DNA from: Lacunisphaera sp.
GTDB taxonomy: Bacteria > Verrucomicrobiota > Verrucomicrobiia > Opitutales > Opitutaceae
Length of the DNA: 64,000 nucleotides
NCBI GenBank assembly: GCA_029945445.1
Contig: JAQSCO010000057.1
Location: 418,985-482,984, forward strand
Direction of reading: 5' to 3'
Shown: positions 27,511 to 35,693 of the stretch, piece by piece
How positions within the stretch are numbered: position 1 is the stretch's first letter
Layout of the letters: each line of letters opens with the position of its first letter
The notes under the pieces: generated by a model
The model's database searches: none
What the model was told of the DNA's origin: nothing
Seen by the model: the letters and a program-made list of their open reading frames with translations, nothing else
Made by a program: the position numbers and the translations under genes

Positions 27511-28322
27511 GTTTGCTTTTTGCCCTCAGCCTCCTCCTGACCGCCGCCACGGTGCGCGCCGCTGACCAGCCGCGCCCGGCTACGGCCGACGAGGTCGCGC
27601 TGTTCAAGGCCGCGATGAAGAACAGCAGCCAGGACACCGAGCACTGGGCCTACACGGAAAGCTCCGTCGCGAAGACGAGCAAGGGCCGGGAGCGCGGCGA
27701 GACCATCATGCGCTTCGACCCCTCGAAACCCTACGCAGAGCAGTTCACGCCCCTGCAGGTCGAGGGCAAGCCGCCGACGGAGAGGCAGCTCAAGGCCGCC
27801 CGCGAGCGCGGGGAAAAGCGCGGCGAGCGGGTGTCCCGCGCCGCCCAGGCCGCGAAGGACCCCACCTACGTGCCGCCGCCCGCCCAGCTGCGCATCGGCG
27901 GCAACAGCGTGACCCCCGATCTCGATCATCCGCTGGTGATTCGCGGGGAGGAGGGGCGGGTGACTTTCGAGGTGCCGGTGTCGAGCCCGCAGAAGGATAT
28001 TCCGATGGACAAGTTCCAGGTCCTCGTGACCGTCGCCCGGTCGGCCGTGCAGATCGAGAATGTCTCCTTCACCATCCGCGAGTCGTTTCGCGTGAAACTG
28101 ATCGCCAAGATCAAGGCGGGGGAGGCCAGCATGGACTTCACCGTGGTGGATCCGAAATACCCGCCGGTGCTCACTTCCCTGACGGGCGATTTCGACGCCT
28201 CGATTCTCTTCATTCCGGTGAGCGGCACGTTCACGCGCACCCGCACCGAATGGAAGCGGGTGAAGTCCTACGACGAGCGCCTGCAGGTGAAGATCGGGCC
28301 GCTGCAGCTGATGGATTTCTAG
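27504..28322 (+). CDS. Secreted protein of unknown function, paralogue 1
   Basis: A 272-residue exported protein (signal peptide MRRLLFALSLLLTAATVRA). An ATG at 27489 is also possible. Motifs E-H-W-A-Y-T-E, M-R-F-D-P-S-K-P, L-Q-V-E-G-K-P-P-T and I-P-M-D-K-F-Q-V-L-V-T-V-A-R recur in the same order in the protein encoded at 30535-31257 (D-Q-W-A-F-T-Q, E-R-Y-D-P-S-Q-P, L-S-V-N-G-R-L-P, F-P-M-D-R-V-N-L-K-V-T-V-N-R), so the two are paralogues. The long charged loop between the P-T motif and the beta-rich C-terminal half is Lys/Arg-rich. No catalytic motif seen. The pair flanks the DUF485/acetate symporter genes. Confidence 0.7.
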   Translation: MRRLLFALSLLLTAATVRAADQPRPATADEVALFKAAMKNSSQDTEHWAYTESSVAKTSKGRERGETIMRFDPSKPYAEQFTPLQVEGKPPTERQLKAARERGEKRGERVSRAAQAAKDPTYVPPPAQLRIGGNSVTPDLDHPLVIRGEEGRVTFEVPVSSPQKDIPMDKFQVLVTVARSAVQIENVSFTIRESFRVKLIAKIKAGEASMDFTVVDPKYPPVLTSLTGDFDASILFIPVSGTFTRTRTEWKRVKSYDERLQVKIGPLQLMDF

Positions 28323-28398
28323 GCGGGCGGGCGCCGGGTCTGACGTTTCGCAAAAAACCGGGTTGCCTGTCCCGGGGCGGCTCGCATCTTGCAGCCCA

Positions 28399-28710
28399 AT
28401 GTCTCCGCCCCCGCCCCCGGATGCCGTGCATAGCGAGGAGTTCCTCCGCCTGCTCATGCGCCGCCAGCTGAAACTGTCCGTGGCCTGCGCGGCCGCGTTT
28501 ATGGTCGGCCTCATCGGCCTGCCGCTGCTCAATTACTACGCCCCGGCGCTCATGGCCACCCGCGTGGCGGGCTTCACGCTCAGCTGGCTGCTGCTGGGCG
28601 TGATGTGTTTCCCGCTGGTCTGGACCGTCTCGTATTTCTTCATCCGCCGCTCCATCTGGCTGGAGGAGGACGAGGTCCGCATGGTGCACGAAAACCGGAA
28701 GGAGAACTGA
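28399..28710 (+). CDS. DUF485 inner-membrane protein
   Basis: A 103-residue two-helix protein of the DUF485 (YjcH) type. The pattern H-S-E-E-F-L-R-L-L-M-R-R-Q is followed by helix 1 (L-S-V-A-C-A-A-A-F-M-V-G), L-L-N-Y-Y-A-P-A-L-M, and helix 2 (S-W-L-L-L-G-V-M-C-F-P-L-V-W). The ATG at 28399 skips a short upstream in-frame extension. The family is nearly always next to the acetate symporter ActP; here the symporter gene begins 3 bp after this stop, so the genes are co-transcribed and the product is presumably its accessory subunit. Confidence 0.85.
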   Translation: MSPPPPPDAVHSEEFLRLLMRRQLKLSVACAAAFMVGLIGLPLLNYYAPALMATRVAGFTLSWLLLGVMCFPLVWTVSYFFIRRSIWLEEDEVRMVHENRKEN

Positions 28711-28713
28711 GCC

Positions 28714-30471
28714 ATGCACCTTCCCCAAATGCTCGCGGCGGGCGGTTTCTTCGCCGGGGTGGATCCGTGGATCTTCAGTTTCTCGTTCGTCACCGTGGCG
28801 GTGACCATCTGGATGGGGTTCCGCTCGGCCCGGACCTCCAAGACCGCCAGCGACTTCTTCGTGGCCGGCCGCTCGGTGTCGGTCGGCATGAACGCCTCGG
28901 CCATCTCCGGCGAATACCTGTCGGCCGCGTCCTTCATGGGCGTGGCGGGCATGGTGATGTCGAGCGGCTACGACGCGCTGTGGTATCCGGTCTGCTACGC
29001 GTGCGGCTACCTGTTCCTGCTGCTGTTCATCGCGGGGCCGCTGCGCCGGTTCGGCGCCTACACGATCCCGGATTTCGCCGAGGGCCGGTTTGACTCGCCG
29101 TTGTTCCGCAAGATCGCCGTCTGCTTCGTGCTGTTCATCGGCTTTTTCTATACCATGCCGCAGATGAAGGGCGCGGGCACGACGCTCGCCTATATTTTTC
29201 CCGGCCTGCCCTACTGGGTGGGCGTGGCGGTGGTCGGCGCCGTGATCACCCTCAACGTCGCGCTCGGCGGCATGAAGGGCATCACGCTCGTGCAGGCGTT
29301 CCAGTATTGGATGAAGATGTTCGCGATCAGCGTGCCGGTCTTCGTGCTGATGTCGGTCTACGGTTTCTACGGCGCGCACCTCGGCGCCAACGACGGCCGT
29401 CCGCCGTCCGCCGCGACCGAACCCGCCGCGATCGTCCGGACCGTCGAGCGCAAGCCGCTCGTCGAAAAGGCGCCGGCCGACGCGCCGTGGATCTCGCCCT
29501 TCGGCCCGCTCACGACCAAGGCGGCCAAGGCCGCCGGCCTCACCGCCGAGCAGGCGCGGCCGTATTCGCTCCTCTATACCTACTCGCTCATCATCGCGCT
29601 CGTCTGCGGCACGGCCGGCCTGCCGCACATCCTCGTGCGGTTCTACACCAACCCCGACGGCGTCGCGGCCAAGAAGACGACCATGTGGGTGATGATCCTG
29701 ATCGGCATCTTCTACGTGTTCCCGCCGATCTTCGGCGTCATCGGGCGCGACCTGCTGCCCGAGCTCTACGCGGCCACCGGCGCCAAGGGTACCGACAAGA
29801 TCGTGCTCGAGCTGCCGCGCGCCGTCGGCGGCGTCTGGGGCAGCATCCTGAGCGGCATCACCTGCGCCGGCGCCTTCGCGGCGTTCATGAGCACCTTCAG
29901 CGGCCTGCTCGTCTCGATGACCGGCGCGCTGGCGCACGACGTCTACGGCCGCATGCTGCGGCCCAACGCGACGCCGGAGCAGCGGATGCGGATGTTCAAG
30001 ATCGCCGCGGTCGTCATCGGCGCCGTGGCCATCCTGCTCGGCTCGCAGGTGGAGCAGCTCCAGATCAACTTCATGGTCGGCCAGGCCTTCGCCATCGCTG
30101 CCGCCAGTTATTTCCCGCTGCTCTTCATGAGCGTGTGGTGGCGCGGCATGACCATGACCGGCGCCGCGACCGGCATGCTGACCGGCGGCCTCGCGGCCCT
30201 GGCCTGCACGACCGTCATCAATCTCAGCGACCTGAAGATGGTGAACCTGGTAGATTTCTGGAAGGCCAACCCGCTGGCCCGCATCCTCTGCGAGCAGCCG
30301 GCGATCTGGACCGTGCCGCTCGCCATCGGGCTGATGATCGTGATCTCGAAGCTGACGGCCGCGAACGTGCCGGCCGACATCCGGATGAAGATGCTCGTGC
30401 TGCACGCGCCGGAGAATCTCGGCCTCAAGCAGGAATACATTCAGGAGCACAGCCACGGCGCCGGGCACTGA
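28714..30471 (+). CDS. actP: Cation/acetate symporter, SSS family
   Basis: A 585-residue sodium:solute symporter with about 13 helices. The family signature region reads D-F-F-V-A-G-R-S-V-S-V-G-M-N-A-S-A-I-S-G-E-Y-L, and the helix-5 region reads G-F-F-Y-T-M-P-Q-M-K-G-A-G. Pairing with DUF485 marks it as an ActP-like carrier of acetate or another short monocarboxylate. A hydrophilic loop of about 60 residues (225-285) lies mid-protein, as in other ActP homologues. GGAGAA ahead of the ATG is a good ribosome-binding site. With pckG nearby it supports growth on acetate. Confidence 0.9.
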   Translation: MHLPQMLAAGGFFAGVDPWIFSFSFVTVAVTIWMGFRSARTSKTASDFFVAGRSVSVGMNASAISGEYLSAASFMGVAGMVMSSGYDALWYPVCYACGYLFLLLFIAGPLRRFGAYTIPDFAEGRFDSPLFRKIAVCFVLFIGFFYTMPQMKGAGTTLAYIFPGLPYWVGVAVVGAVITLNVALGGMKGITLVQAFQYWMKMFAISVPVFVLMSVYGFYGAHLGANDGRPPSAATEPAAIVRTVERKPLVEKAPADAPWISPFGPLTTKAAKAAGLTAEQARPYSLLYTYSLIIALVCGTAGLPHILVRFYTNPDGVAAKKTTMWVMILIGIFYVFPPIFGVIGRDLLPELYAATGAKGTDKIVLELPRAVGGVWGSILSGITCAGAFAAFMSTFSGLLVSMTGALAHDVYGRMLRPNATPEQRMRMFKIAAVVIGAVAILLGSQVEQLQINFMVGQAFAIAAASYFPLLFMSVWWRGMTMTGAATGMLTGGLAALACTTVINLSDLKMVNLVDFWKANPLARILCEQPAIWTVPLAIGLMIVISKLTAANVPADIRMKMLVLHAPENLGLKQEYIQEHSHGAGH

Positions 30472-30534
30472 GCGGCGATTGACCGGCACCGGACCCGTGA
30501 TTGCGGGTCGTTAGGGTGGCCCTCCGGGCCATCC

Positions 30535-31257
30535 ATGCGCTGGCCGATCATTTCCTTCTGGCTGCTGGCTGCCGCGACCCTCGCGCGGGCGGCGGTGCCG
30601 GCGTTGCTTGGCCAGGCCGTGGACAAGTGGATTGGTGAACGCGACCAATGGGCGTTCACGCAGTTCGTGCGGGAGTTTGACGGGGGCGCGATCAAGGAGG
30701 AGCGCCTGGAGCGCTACGATCCCTCGCAGCCCGGCGAACGGCGCTGGCAGTTGTTGTCCGTCAACGGCCGGCTGCCCGCGGCCGGGCGCCGCGCGGAATG
30801 GCAGCAGCGCAAGATGAAGAAACGCCTGAATCCCGGCAAACCGCTCGGCGGGTTCTTCGATTTCGAGCACGCGACCGTGGCGGACGAAACCGCGCAGGTG
30901 GTGCGGTATCATCTGCCACTGCGCAACGACCACAGCTGGCTGTTCCCCATGGACCGGGTCAACCTGAAGGTGACGGTCAACAGGACGACCCATGCCATCG
31001 ACCAGATCGAGGCGGGGATCGACGAACCCTTTCGCGTCGCGCTGGGCCTCGGGCGCGTGCTGGACCTCGATTTCGATGTGCAGATGAATCCCTCCACGCG
31101 GCGCGGGGAGACGGACAATCCCAACGCGGCCAAGCCGTCTGGCACCGCGACCGCGGCGATGAACAAGCTTGGCGAGCGGGTCGAATACGCGTGGAGCAAG
31201 TTCCAGCGCGTCACGCCGCACCCCGACAACGCGCTCACGGCCGCGCCGAAGGGTTAG
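30535..31257 (+). CDS. Secreted protein of unknown function, paralogue 2
   Basis: A 240-residue exported protein (signal peptide to about A19) paralogous to the product of 27504-28322: the same ordered motifs D-Q-W-A-F-T-Q, E-R-Y-D-P-S-Q-P, L-S-V-N-G-R-L-P and F-P-M-D-R-V-N-L-K-V-T-V-N-R. It lacks the extended basic loop of paralogue 1 and ends in a helical, charged tail. It is 63 bp after the acetate symporter gene on the same strand. The stop overlaps the convergent putA stop by 4 bp. Function unknown. Confidence 0.75.
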   Translation: MRWPIISFWLLAAATLARAAVPALLGQAVDKWIGERDQWAFTQFVREFDGGAIKEERLERYDPSQPGERRWQLLSVNGRLPAAGRRAEWQQRKMKKRLNPGKPLGGFFDFEHATVADETAQVVRYHLPLRNDHSWLFPMDRVNLKVTVNRTTHAIDQIEAGIDEPFRVALGLGRVLDLDFDVQMNPSTRRGETDNPNAAKPSGTATAAMNKLGERVEYAWSKFQRVTPHPDNALTAAPKG

Positions 31258-34253
31258 TCTTCCTCCGGTGGGGTAAAACCTCTCCGGATTACGTTTTCCG
31301 CGACCAGCCGCGGGAACAGGAAGTTCTCGAGATACTCCTTGCCGCCGGCCTTCGTGCCGCCGCCGGACATCTTGAAGCCGCCGAAGGGATGCCGCTCCAC
31401 AATGGCGCCGGTGCAGCCGCGGTTGATATAGAGGTTGCCGACGAACATTTCCTCCCGGGCACGCTCGAGGGTCCGCGGGCTGCGCGAGAAGATGCCGGCG
31501 GTGAGCGCATAGTCGGAGGCGTTCACCATGGCGAAAGCCTCATCGAGATCCTTCGCCTTCATGATCGCGAGCACCGGCCCGAAGATTTCCTCGCGCACGA
31601 TGGTATGCTCGACCTTGCACCCGGTGAACACGGTCGGCGGGACGTAGTAGCCGCCGCTGGCGATGAGCTCGGGGGCGAGCGTCGCCTGCCAGGCGAGCTT
31701 GCACTCCTTCTTGCCGGCTTCGATGTAGCCGAGGATGGATTTTTGCGCGGCCTCGTCGATGACCGGGTTGACGATGGTGCCGGGGTGCACGGGATCGCCC
31801 ACGGGAAAACTGGGGCAGGCGCTGAGGAAGCGCTCGACGAACTTGTCGTAGACGCCCTCGAGCACGATGAGGCGGGAGAGCGCCGAGCATTTCTGGCCGG
31901 CGTAGCCGAAGGCGCTGTAGAGTGCGCCGGGGATCGCCTCGTCGAGGTCGGCGTCGTTGTCGATGATCAGGGCGTTCTTGCCGCCCATCTCGCAGACGAC
32001 CTTCTTGAGGTTGAGCTGGCCCGGGAGAACCTTGCCCGCGGTCGCGTAGATGTCGCAGCCGACGGAGCGCGAGCCGGTGAAGGCGATGAAGTCGATCTGC
32101 GGGTGCGCCACGAGGTGCGCGCCGGCGTCGGCGCCGGAGCAGGGGAGGAAGTGCAGCGCGCCCGGGGGCGTGCCGGCCTCCAGCATGACCTCCATCAGCA
32201 GCGCGCCGATGATCGAGGTCTGCCGCGCCGGCTTGATGATCATGCAATTGCCGGCGACGAGCGGCGCGACCGTCAGGCCGGTGAGGATCGCCAGCGGGAA
32301 ATTCCACGGCGCGACCGACACGCCGACGCCGCGGGGCGTCCACATCTGCGTGCATTTCTCGCCGGGGACGGCCTGCGTGACGACGGGCTTCGCGAGCTTC
32401 ACCATCTCGATCGCGTAGAAACGCAGGAAGTCGATCGCCTCGGAGAGATCGCCGTCGGCCTCGACCCAGGGCTTGCCCGCCTCGAGGATAAGCAGGGAAT
32501 TGATCTCGAAGCGGCGCGACTCCATGAGATCGGCGGCGCGCAGGAGGATCGCGGCGCGCTCCGCGACCGGCGTGGCGCGCCACTTCGGGAAATACGCCAC
32601 GGACGCGGCGACGGCGGCCTCGGCGTCGGCGACGGTGCCTTTGGCCCAATAGCCGACGACCTGCGCGGGGCGCGCGGGATTGACGGAGGGCAGGTAGGGT
32701 CGGTCGGTGATCTTTTTGCCGTTGATGATGACCGGCCACTTCTTGCCGAGCTGGGTGGCCTCGTAATGCTTGAGGGCGACGCGCTGCTTCTCGCGGTTGG
32801 CGGCGAGGGTGAAGTCGGTGTTCGCGGCGTTGATGAACGTGCCGGGCGGGCGCGGCTGGCGCGCGAGCGGCTCGGCCGCGGCGGCGATGGCGTTGACCGG
32901 GTTGCCGAGGAGCTGCTCCTTCGTGGCCTCGCCCATGTTCTTGATACGGAGAAAGCCCTCGTTGGAGGTGTTCTCGAGCAGGCGGCGGACGAGGTAGGCC
33001 ATGCCGGGGAGCAGCTCGCCGATGGCGCAGTATTCGCGGACGCGGTGGCCCATCTGCAGGAGCGAAGCCTTCAGCTCGTCGGCCATGCCGTAGAGCGCCT
33101 GAAACTCGTAGGCCTGCGGGTTGATGCCGAGGCGCTCAGCCTGCGCGATGGCGTGGGCGCAGGAGCGGACGTTGTGCGAGGCGAAGTTCGGCGTGACGAT
33201 GTCGATGTTCTCGAGGAGAAACACCGTGAGCTTCTCGTAGTTGGCGTCGGACTCGGGCTTCTTCTGCCAGACCGGGATGGGCCAGTCGCGCTGCTGGGCG
33301 ATGATGGTTTCGTAGTCCCAGTAGGCGCCCTTGACGAGGCGGACGGAAAGCGGACGGTGGCGCTGCCGGGCCCAGGCGACGAGGTCGCGGAGGTCGGCCT
33401 CGCAGTCGCGCAGGTAGGCCTGCACGGCGATGCCGATGGCGGGCTTTTGGGCGAACTCGGGTTCCTCGAAGATCGACTTGAAGAGCTGGAGCGTGAGGTC
33501 CTTCAGCTTGTAGCTCTCCATGTCGAAGTTGATCAGCGCGCCGACCTCGGTGGCGCGGCGGAGGATCGGGCGGAGGCGCTCCTTGAGCGCGGCGATGGAA
33601 TTCTCCGGGTCGGCGGGATGGACGTCGGGCGTGAGCGCGGAAATCTTGACCGAGAGATTGAGGCGCGGGATCGGGCCGCCGGGGCCGATATCGCTGAAGG
33701 CCGGGGCGGGCTCCTTGGCGAAAAACTTCGAAACGGAGTCGAGGATCTCGAGGTTGCGCTGGAGGAACACGTCGGCCTCGGCCTCGTTGACGACGGCCTC
33801 GCCGAGCAGGTCGATGGTCGTGGCCAGCCCGAGCTTGGTGTTCTTCCGGATTTGCTTGATGAGATCCTCGCCGGTCTCGCCGGCGACGAACTGGCTGGCC
33901 ATGTCGACGATCTGCGCCTTGACGGGGGTGGCGACGAGCGCGGGCGCGAAGGACGAGGCGGCGAGGCCGGCCTTGAGGGCGGGGTTGAGCTCGACGGCCT
34001 TGTCACCGAGGTATTCCTGCAGGTGCCGGACGATCTCGGCGGACGAGTTAAGGGAAGGGAGGACGTCGACAAAGCGGAAGAGCTGGGTCTTGAAAACCGG
34101 GTCCTTCATCGACCAATCCATCAGGCGGGCGTAGGCGCCCTTCTTGGAGAACAGCGCCGGGGGCGGCTGCTGGTCCATCAGCGCGAAGAGCTGTTCGCCC
34201 TTGGCGCGGACGGCGGATTCGATTTTCAGGTCGGGAGTAAGGAAAGCGGACAT
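31254..34253 (-). CDS. putA: Bifunctional proline dehydrogenase/P5C dehydrogenase
   Basis: A 999-residue fusion enzyme oxidising proline to glutamate. The N-terminal proline dehydrogenase barrel (about 80-440) contains S-V-R-L-V-K-G-A-Y-W-D-Y-E and Y-E-F-Q-A-L-Y-G-M-A-D-E and binds FAD. The C-terminal aldehyde dehydrogenase (about 510-985) has the general base Glu755 (C-E-M-G-G-K-N) and the nucleophile Cys789 (Y-A-G-Q-K-C-S-A-L). There is no N-terminal ribbon-helix-helix domain, so unlike the enterobacterial protein it is not its own repressor. The ATG at 34253 is chosen because residues further upstream look non-coding. The gene is transcribed towards paralogue 2 and divergent from the ECF sigma gene. 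Confidence 0.95.
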   Translation of the reverse strand: MSAFLTPDLKIESAVRAKGEQLFALMDQQPPPALFSKKGAYARLMDWSMKDPVFKTQLFRFVDVLPSLNSSAEIVRHLQEYLGDKAVELNPALKAGLAASSFAPALVATPVKAQIVDMASQFVAGETGEDLIKQIRKNTKLGLATTIDLLGEAVVNEAEADVFLQRNLEILDSVSKFFAKEPAPAFSDIGPGGPIPRLNLSVKISALTPDVHPADPENSIAALKERLRPILRRATEVGALINFDMESYKLKDLTLQLFKSIFEEPEFAQKPAIGIAVQAYLRDCEADLRDLVAWARQRHRPLSVRLVKGAYWDYETIIAQQRDWPIPVWQKKPESDANYEKLTVFLLENIDIVTPNFASHNVRSCAHAIAQAERLGINPQAYEFQALYGMADELKASLLQMGHRVREYCAIGELLPGMAYLVRRLLENTSNEGFLRIKNMGEATKEQLLGNPVNAIAAAAEPLARQPRPPGTFINAANTDFTLAANREKQRVALKHYEATQLGKKWPVIINGKKITDRPYLPSVNPARPAQVVGYWAKGTVADAEAAVAASVAYFPKWRATPVAERAAILLRAADLMESRRFEINSLLILEAGKPWVEADGDLSEAIDFLRFYAIEMVKLAKPVVTQAVPGEKCTQMWTPRGVGVSVAPWNFPLAILTGLTVAPLVAGNCMIIKPARQTSIIGALLMEVMLEAGTPPGALHFLPCSGADAGAHLVAHPQIDFIAFTGSRSVGCDIYATAGKVLPGQLNLKKVVCEMGGKNALIIDNDADLDEAIPGALYSAFGYAGQKCSALSRLIVLEGVYDKFVERFLSACPSFPVGDPVHPGTIVNPVIDEAAQKSILGYIEAGKKECKLAWQATLAPELIASGGYYVPPTVFTGCKVEHTIVREEIFGPVLAIMKAKDLDEAFAMVNASDYALTAGIFSRSPRTLERAREEMFVGNLYINRGCTGAIVERHPFGGFKMSGGGTKAGGKEYLENFLFPRLVAENVIRRGFTPPEED

Positions 34254-34480
34254 AGGGATCGTTTGCGCTGAGCTTTGGGCAGCGGGATTAATTGGCAAGG
34301 GCGGCCCGGTAGGCCAAACGGAGCAAAACACCGGCTAATCAGTGACTTTAGGCGCGGGCGGGCGGGTGCTGCGACTTTCCCGGTGGGGCGGGTGTATTGC
34401 AGGGGGTTATGGCTTGGCGGCTCGGGATTTGCGTGGCAGGAGGTTTCTGCAACTCTGCCGCAGCACGCCGTGTTCTTAGC

Positions 34481-35077
34481 ATGAATGAAGATCCCACAGT
34501 GCACCCAACCACTCCCCCGGGCGTGACGGTCCCGCCCGACTTCACTACGTTCATGCGCAACTACCAGGACATGGTCTACTCCACCGCGGTGCGGCTCATC
34601 GGAAATGAGACGCAGGCGGAGGACATTGCCCAGGAAGTCTTCATCAAGGCGCACGAGCATTTCGACAACCTGCGCACGAGCGCGACCGCCGGCGGCTGGC
34701 TGAAGACGGTCGCGACCAACCTCTCGATCAACCACATCCAGCGCTACAAGAAGCGCTGGAGCTTCTTCTCCGATCTCGTGCACCGGGACGACGAGGGCAG
34801 CGAGAAGGAAGTCGAGTTCGCCGCGCCCGACACGTTTTTCTCCGGCGTCGACTCCAGTGAGCGCCGCGAGTGGATCGAACAGGCGCTCGCCAAGCTGCCC
34901 GATCACCAGCGCGTGCCGCTGACGCTCTATCATTTCGAGGACATGCCCTACGAGGACATCGCGAAGAAAATGCGCGTCTCCCTCAGCAAGGTGAAGACCG
35001 ACATCCTGCGCGGCCGCGAGGCCTTGGCCAAGATCCTCGTCCGGAGCGGCGCCACCCACGAACAATTCCAAACCTGA
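34481..35077 (+). CDS. ECF RNA polymerase sigma factor (RpoE-like)
   Basis: A 198-residue sigma factor. Region 2 reads F-M-R-N-Y-Q-D-M-V-Y-S-T-A-V-R-L and E-D-I-A-Q-E-V-F-I-K-A; region 4 reads A-L-A-K-L-P-D-H-Q-R-V-P-L, F-E-D-M-P-Y-E-D-I-A and V-S-L-S-K-V-K-T-D-I-L-R-G-R. A start at 34481 gives M-N-E-D-P-T and avoids an unlikely 28-residue extension. The next gene starts 10 bp after its stop and encodes a membrane protein, the usual position of the anti-sigma factor. The 227-bp gap to putA should contain its promoter, but I did not find a clear ECF-type site. Confidence 0.9.
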   Translation: MNEDPTVHPTTPPGVTVPPDFTTFMRNYQDMVYSTAVRLIGNETQAEDIAQEVFIKAHEHFDNLRTSATAGGWLKTVATNLSINHIQRYKKRWSFFSDLVHRDDEGSEKEVEFAAPDTFFSGVDSSERREWIEQALAKLPDHQRVPLTLYHFEDMPYEDIAKKMRVSLSKVKTDILRGREALAKILVRSGATHEQFQT

Positions 35078-35087
35078 GGAGCCCCCG

Positions 35088-35678
35088 ATGAAAAAAATGA
35101 CTCCCGAGGAACTTGAGCAATTCATCCACCGCGAGCTGCGGGCACTCCCGCCGCGCAAGGCCCCGGCGGGTTTCGAGGCGCGCCTCCAGGCGGCCATTCA
35201 GGAGCGCACGGTCCGGCCGGCGTTGTCGCCTGAACGGCTCGAACAGCTGGTGCACCGCGAGCTCCGTTCGCTCCCGCTGCGCCGCGCGCCGCGCTCGCTG
35301 GAGGCGCGCGTTCTGGCCGCGCTCGAGCACCAGGCGGCGGTTGCATGGTATCACAAGAGCTGGAGCTACTGGCCCGCGGCGGTCCGCGCGGCCTTCCTGG
35401 CCTTTGCGACTGCAGTCACTGGCGGCGTCCTGGCGGCATTTTACCTGGTGTTCAACGGCGTCGACACCGGCGCCCTGGCCGCGGCGGCCGGCGCGCGGCT
35501 CGGTTTCTTCACCAAGCTCTACCACGCGGCCGTGTGGACCGCCGACTTCACCGCCAATGTCTTCGGCAGCATCCCTTCGCTTTGGCTCTACGGCGGCGTG
35601 GCGCTGGTCGCCGCGCTCTACGCCACCTTCTTCGGCCTCGGCGCCGCCGCCTACCGCACCCTCTACCGCCACAACTGA
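35088..35678 (+). CDS. Membrane protein, putative anti-sigma factor with duplicated motif
   Basis: A 196-residue protein with a good ribosome-binding site (GAGGAG). Residues 5-36 (T-P-E-E-L-E-Q-F-I-H-R-E-L-R-A-L-P ... ) are repeated at 47-78 (S-P-E-R-L-E-Q-L-V-H-R-E-L-R-S-L-P ...), with 20 of 32 positions identical at an offset of 42. A helix at about 95-120 and another at about 160-185 anchor it in the inner membrane. The cytoplasmic N-terminal repeats probably bind the sigma factor encoded upstream. No zinc-binding H-x-x-x-C-x-x-C motif is present, so it is not a ZAS-type anti-sigma factor. The anti-sigma role is inferred from position. Confidence 0.7.
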   Translation: MKKMTPEELEQFIHRELRALPPRKAPAGFEARLQAAIQERTVRPALSPERLEQLVHRELRSLPLRRAPRSLEARVLAALEHQAAVAWYHKSWSYWPAAVRAAFLAFATAVTGGVLAAFYLVFNGVDTGALAAAAGARLGFFTKLYHAAVWTADFTANVFGSIPSLWLYGGVALVAALYATFFGLGAAAYRTLYRHN

Positions 35679-35693
35679 CCTGTCTTTTTTCCG

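Noticed and set aside
30798-34271. An 1157-codon plus-strand frame opposite putA
   Set aside because: PutA on the minus strand has both catalytic domains intact. The frame is antisense and of low complexity.
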